NCBI RefSeq assembly: GCF_000328565.1
Contig: NC_019966.1
Span: 1,798,001-1,862,000, forward strand
Length of the DNA stretch: 64,000 nucleotides
Source: Mycobacterium sp. JS623
GTDB taxonomy: Bacteria > Actinomycetota > Actinomycetes > Mycobacteriales > Mycobacteriaceae
Reading direction: 5' to 3'
The position numbers and the translations under genes are program-made. The notes under the pieces were generated by a model. It ran no database searches and was not told where the DNA came from. It saw only the letters and a list, made by a program, of their open reading frames with translations. Below, piece after piece: positions 62,695 to 64,000 of this stretch (position 1 is the first letter of the stretch; every line of letters starts with the position of its first letter).

Positions 62695-63669
62695 GTGAAA
62701 CGTACTCGCACCGCCGTGATCGCACTAGTCGCTGCTGCCTCACTCGCGCTCGCTGCGTGCGGCAGCGCCGACTCGCCGAAGCCCGATACGCCGGTCGATC
62801 TCGGGTCGGTGACGTTGAAGATCGGCGATCAGAAAGGGGTCGCTCTCGAGCCGTTGATGCGCGCCGCCGGCGAGCTGGACAACCTGCCCTACAAGATCGA
62901 CTTCTCCAATTTCACGTCGGGACCTACGGTCGTCGAGGCCGCTAGTGCCGGCGGGATTGACCTCGGCCAGGTCGGCAATACGCCGCCCATCTTCGGTCTG
63001 GCCGCGAAGGCGAACATCAAGATCGTCGGCGCGCTGTCGGCGACGGCGAAGGGCGACGCGATCCTTGTGGGCAAGGATTCCACCCTCACCTCCGTTGCGG
63101 ACCTGAAGGGCAAGCGGGTTGCGGTGGCCAAGGGCACTTCGGCCAACGCGAACCTTTTGCTGAACCTGAAGCGGGCCGGCCTGACGATGAGCGACATCGC
63201 ACCGGTCTACCTGCAACCCGGCGACGGCTACTCTGCGCTCACTCGCGGCGACGTGCAGGCGTGGGCGACGTGGGACCCTTACACGGCGATCGCCGAGCAG
63301 GAGGTCGGCGCCAAAGTGATCGCCACCGCTGAGCAGGCGTCCAACGGGTTCAACTTCTGGGTCGCCTCGGCCGATATGCTCGACGACCGCGGCAGGGTCG
63401 CCGCGATCAAGGACTTCCTGCGGCGCTTCGCCGACGCCACGGCCTGGTCCGAGCAGAACACCGACGCGTGGTCGGCGAACTACGCCGAGCTCACCCAGAT
63501 CAGTGCTGACGCGTCGAAGCTGATGTTGACCCGCTCGATCAAAAGGCCGATCCCGATCACCGAGGCGGTGATCGCCTCGGAGCAGCAACTCGCGGACGCG
63601 TTCACCGACGCGAAGGCGATCCCAGGCAAGGTCGAATTCGCCGACGCCGTCGATGAACGGTTCCAGTGA
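62695..63669 (+). CDS. ssuA: aliphatic sulfonate-type ABC transporter substrate-binding lipoprotein, SsuA-like
   Basis: The GTG at 62695 has AGGAGGGG ahead. The 324-residue protein has a lipoprotein signal ending in LALAAC (Cys22). The mature part matches SsuA-type binding proteins: VVEAASAGGIDLGQVGNTPPIFGLAA, VADLKGKRVAVAKGTSANANLLLNL, and WATWDPYTAIAEQEVGAKVIA. The protein would be anchored outside the membrane and deliver organosulfonates, possibly taurine, isethionate or coenzyme M itself. Nitrate-type binding is less likely. Confidence 0.88.
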   Translation: MKRTRTAVIALVAAASLALAACGSADSPKPDTPVDLGSVTLKIGDQKGVALEPLMRAAGELDNLPYKIDFSNFTSGPTVVEAASAGGIDLGQVGNTPPIFGLAAKANIKIVGALSATAKGDAILVGKDSTLTSVADLKGKRVAVAKGTSANANLLLNLKRAGLTMSDIAPVYLQPGDGYSALTRGDVQAWATWDPYTAIAEQEVGAKVIATAEQASNGFNFWVASADMLDDRGRVAAIKDFLRRFADATAWSEQNTDAWSANYAELTQISADASKLMLTRSIKRPIPITEAVIASEQQLADAFTDAKAIPGKVEFADAVDERFQ

Positions 63670-63914
63670 CACACCCGATGGGCTGGTCCGTTTCCATCTC
63701 GGCGGGGCCTCCGACGGATCAGCACGTCAGCGCGGAGCCCCTTCAGCGACAGCCAGAAGTACCGACAACCATCATCGGAGGCCTGTTAGTCCCGGGTGGA
63801 CATGTATCGGCCGCGAATTTGGTCCTGGACGGACTATCGCGGGCGCCGGTTTGTGACTAGCGTCTCATTCGTATACGTCGTGTGACGTAGGGAGGGCACA
63901 GGAGGTGCGACATC

Positions 63915-64000
63915 ATGCTGACCACCGATACGGCGACTGTTGGCGTCATGGGGGTTTCCCTGGCGCCCGGGGATCACGTGTGCGCTTTCTACCCGGGCGC
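63915..64000 (+). CDS. MEDS-domain protein, N-terminal part (cut by window edge)
   Basis: The ATG at 63915 follows GGAGG at 63901-63905. The 28 visible codons include GVSLAPGDHVCAFYPG, the N-terminal signature of MEDS (methanogen/methylotroph, DcmR sensory) domain proteins, where the DHxC motif is conserved. These are sensory proteins or anti-sigma-type regulators. The rest lies beyond the window. Confidence 0.6.
   Translation, partial: MLTTDTATVGVMGVSLAPGDHVCAFYPG

Noticed and set aside
52854..64000. Search for epoxyalkane:CoM transferase, alkene monooxygenase and carboxylase subunits.
   Set aside because: No open frame in the window carries their patterns, so the link to alkene growth remains inference.
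1..64000. CRISPR arrays, rRNA and tRNA genes, riboswitches.
   Set aside because: No regularly spaced direct repeats, no conserved rRNA blocks and no cloverleaf-like segments with a GTTCRANYC arm were recognised by eye; a covariance-model search would be needed to exclude small RNAs.

Overview
The window comes from a high-GC actinobacterium, almost certainly a mycobacterium (Mycobacterium/Mycolicibacterium group). The markers are an MmpS/MmpL pair, an MspA-type porin, a mycothiol-dependent formaldehyde dehydrogenase (mscR-like) and a DesA3-like acyl desaturase. I see no rRNA, tRNA, CRISPR array or intact insertion sequence. The region is a mosaic of accessory catabolic modules mixed with decayed genes and duplicated operon scraps, as on a catabolic island or large plasmid; the plasmid or island reading is inference.

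Left part (1-9254): the end of a gentisate 1,2-dioxygenase, a 3-hydroxybenzoate 6-hydroxylase-like flavoenzyme and a RibBA-like protein whose catalytic motifs are eroded. A divergent Lrp/AsnC regulator then faces a five-gene 2-oxoacid dehydrogenase operon: an acetolactate-synthase-small-subunit-like ACT protein, E1 alpha, E1 beta, E2 and E3.

9255-20998: an IS630 transposase scrap, a COG4705-like membrane protein, and a decayed promoter plus MBL-fold gene scrap. A co-directional set of probable degradation genes follows (luciferase-like monooxygenase, BBE-type flavin oxidase, ACMSD-like amidohydrolase, TAXI-like binding protein without a signal peptide, FMN reductase, a small unknown). Then come two membrane proteins, a frameshifted GlxA-type regulator and a divergent DJ-1/PfpI protein.

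20999-31822: two divergent MBL-fold paralogues, one with a broken metal site, a PHBH-type FAD monooxygenase and mmpS-mmpL. A TetR gene lies downstream. A 19-bp inverted-repeat motif recurs at this TetR gene, at both MBL promoters and at the decayed MBL promoter near 11.1 kb, so this looks like one detoxification/efflux regulon. A second TetR, a SnoaL-like protein and a frameshifted MspA porin follow.

31745-52520: NmrA/SDR proteins, a hydrolase and a TetR with a clear operator, a bicupin and a PNPOx-like protein. Next is a decayed homoprotocatechuate-type block: a broken aldehyde dehydrogenase, an intact extradiol dioxygenase and a frameshifted mscR. A MarR, an MBL lactonase-like enzyme, an acylating aldehyde dehydrogenase, a secreted lipase-like protein with an altered nucleophile elbow, a broken 2-oxoglutarate/IPNS-type oxygenase and a desaturase operon complete this stretch.

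52854-64000 is the most interesting part. A five-gene, translationally coupled minus-strand operon encodes a phosphosulfolactate synthase (ComA/XcbA type), an uncharacterised protein, an aspartase/fumarase-superfamily lyase, a D-cysteine-desulfhydrase-like PLP enzyme and a second aspartase/fumarase-superfamily lyase. This matches the enzyme classes of the bacterial coenzyme M biosynthesis pathway known from Xanthobacter. Divergent from it are a single-cysteine CoA-disulfide-reductase-like flavoprotein and an SDR, followed by a complete SsuABC-type sulfonate ABC transporter. I infer a coenzyme M production and handling locus, probably serving alkene/epoxide metabolism. The alkene monooxygenase and epoxyalkane:CoM transferase that would prove this are not in the window. 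The right edge cuts a MEDS-domain sensor gene.
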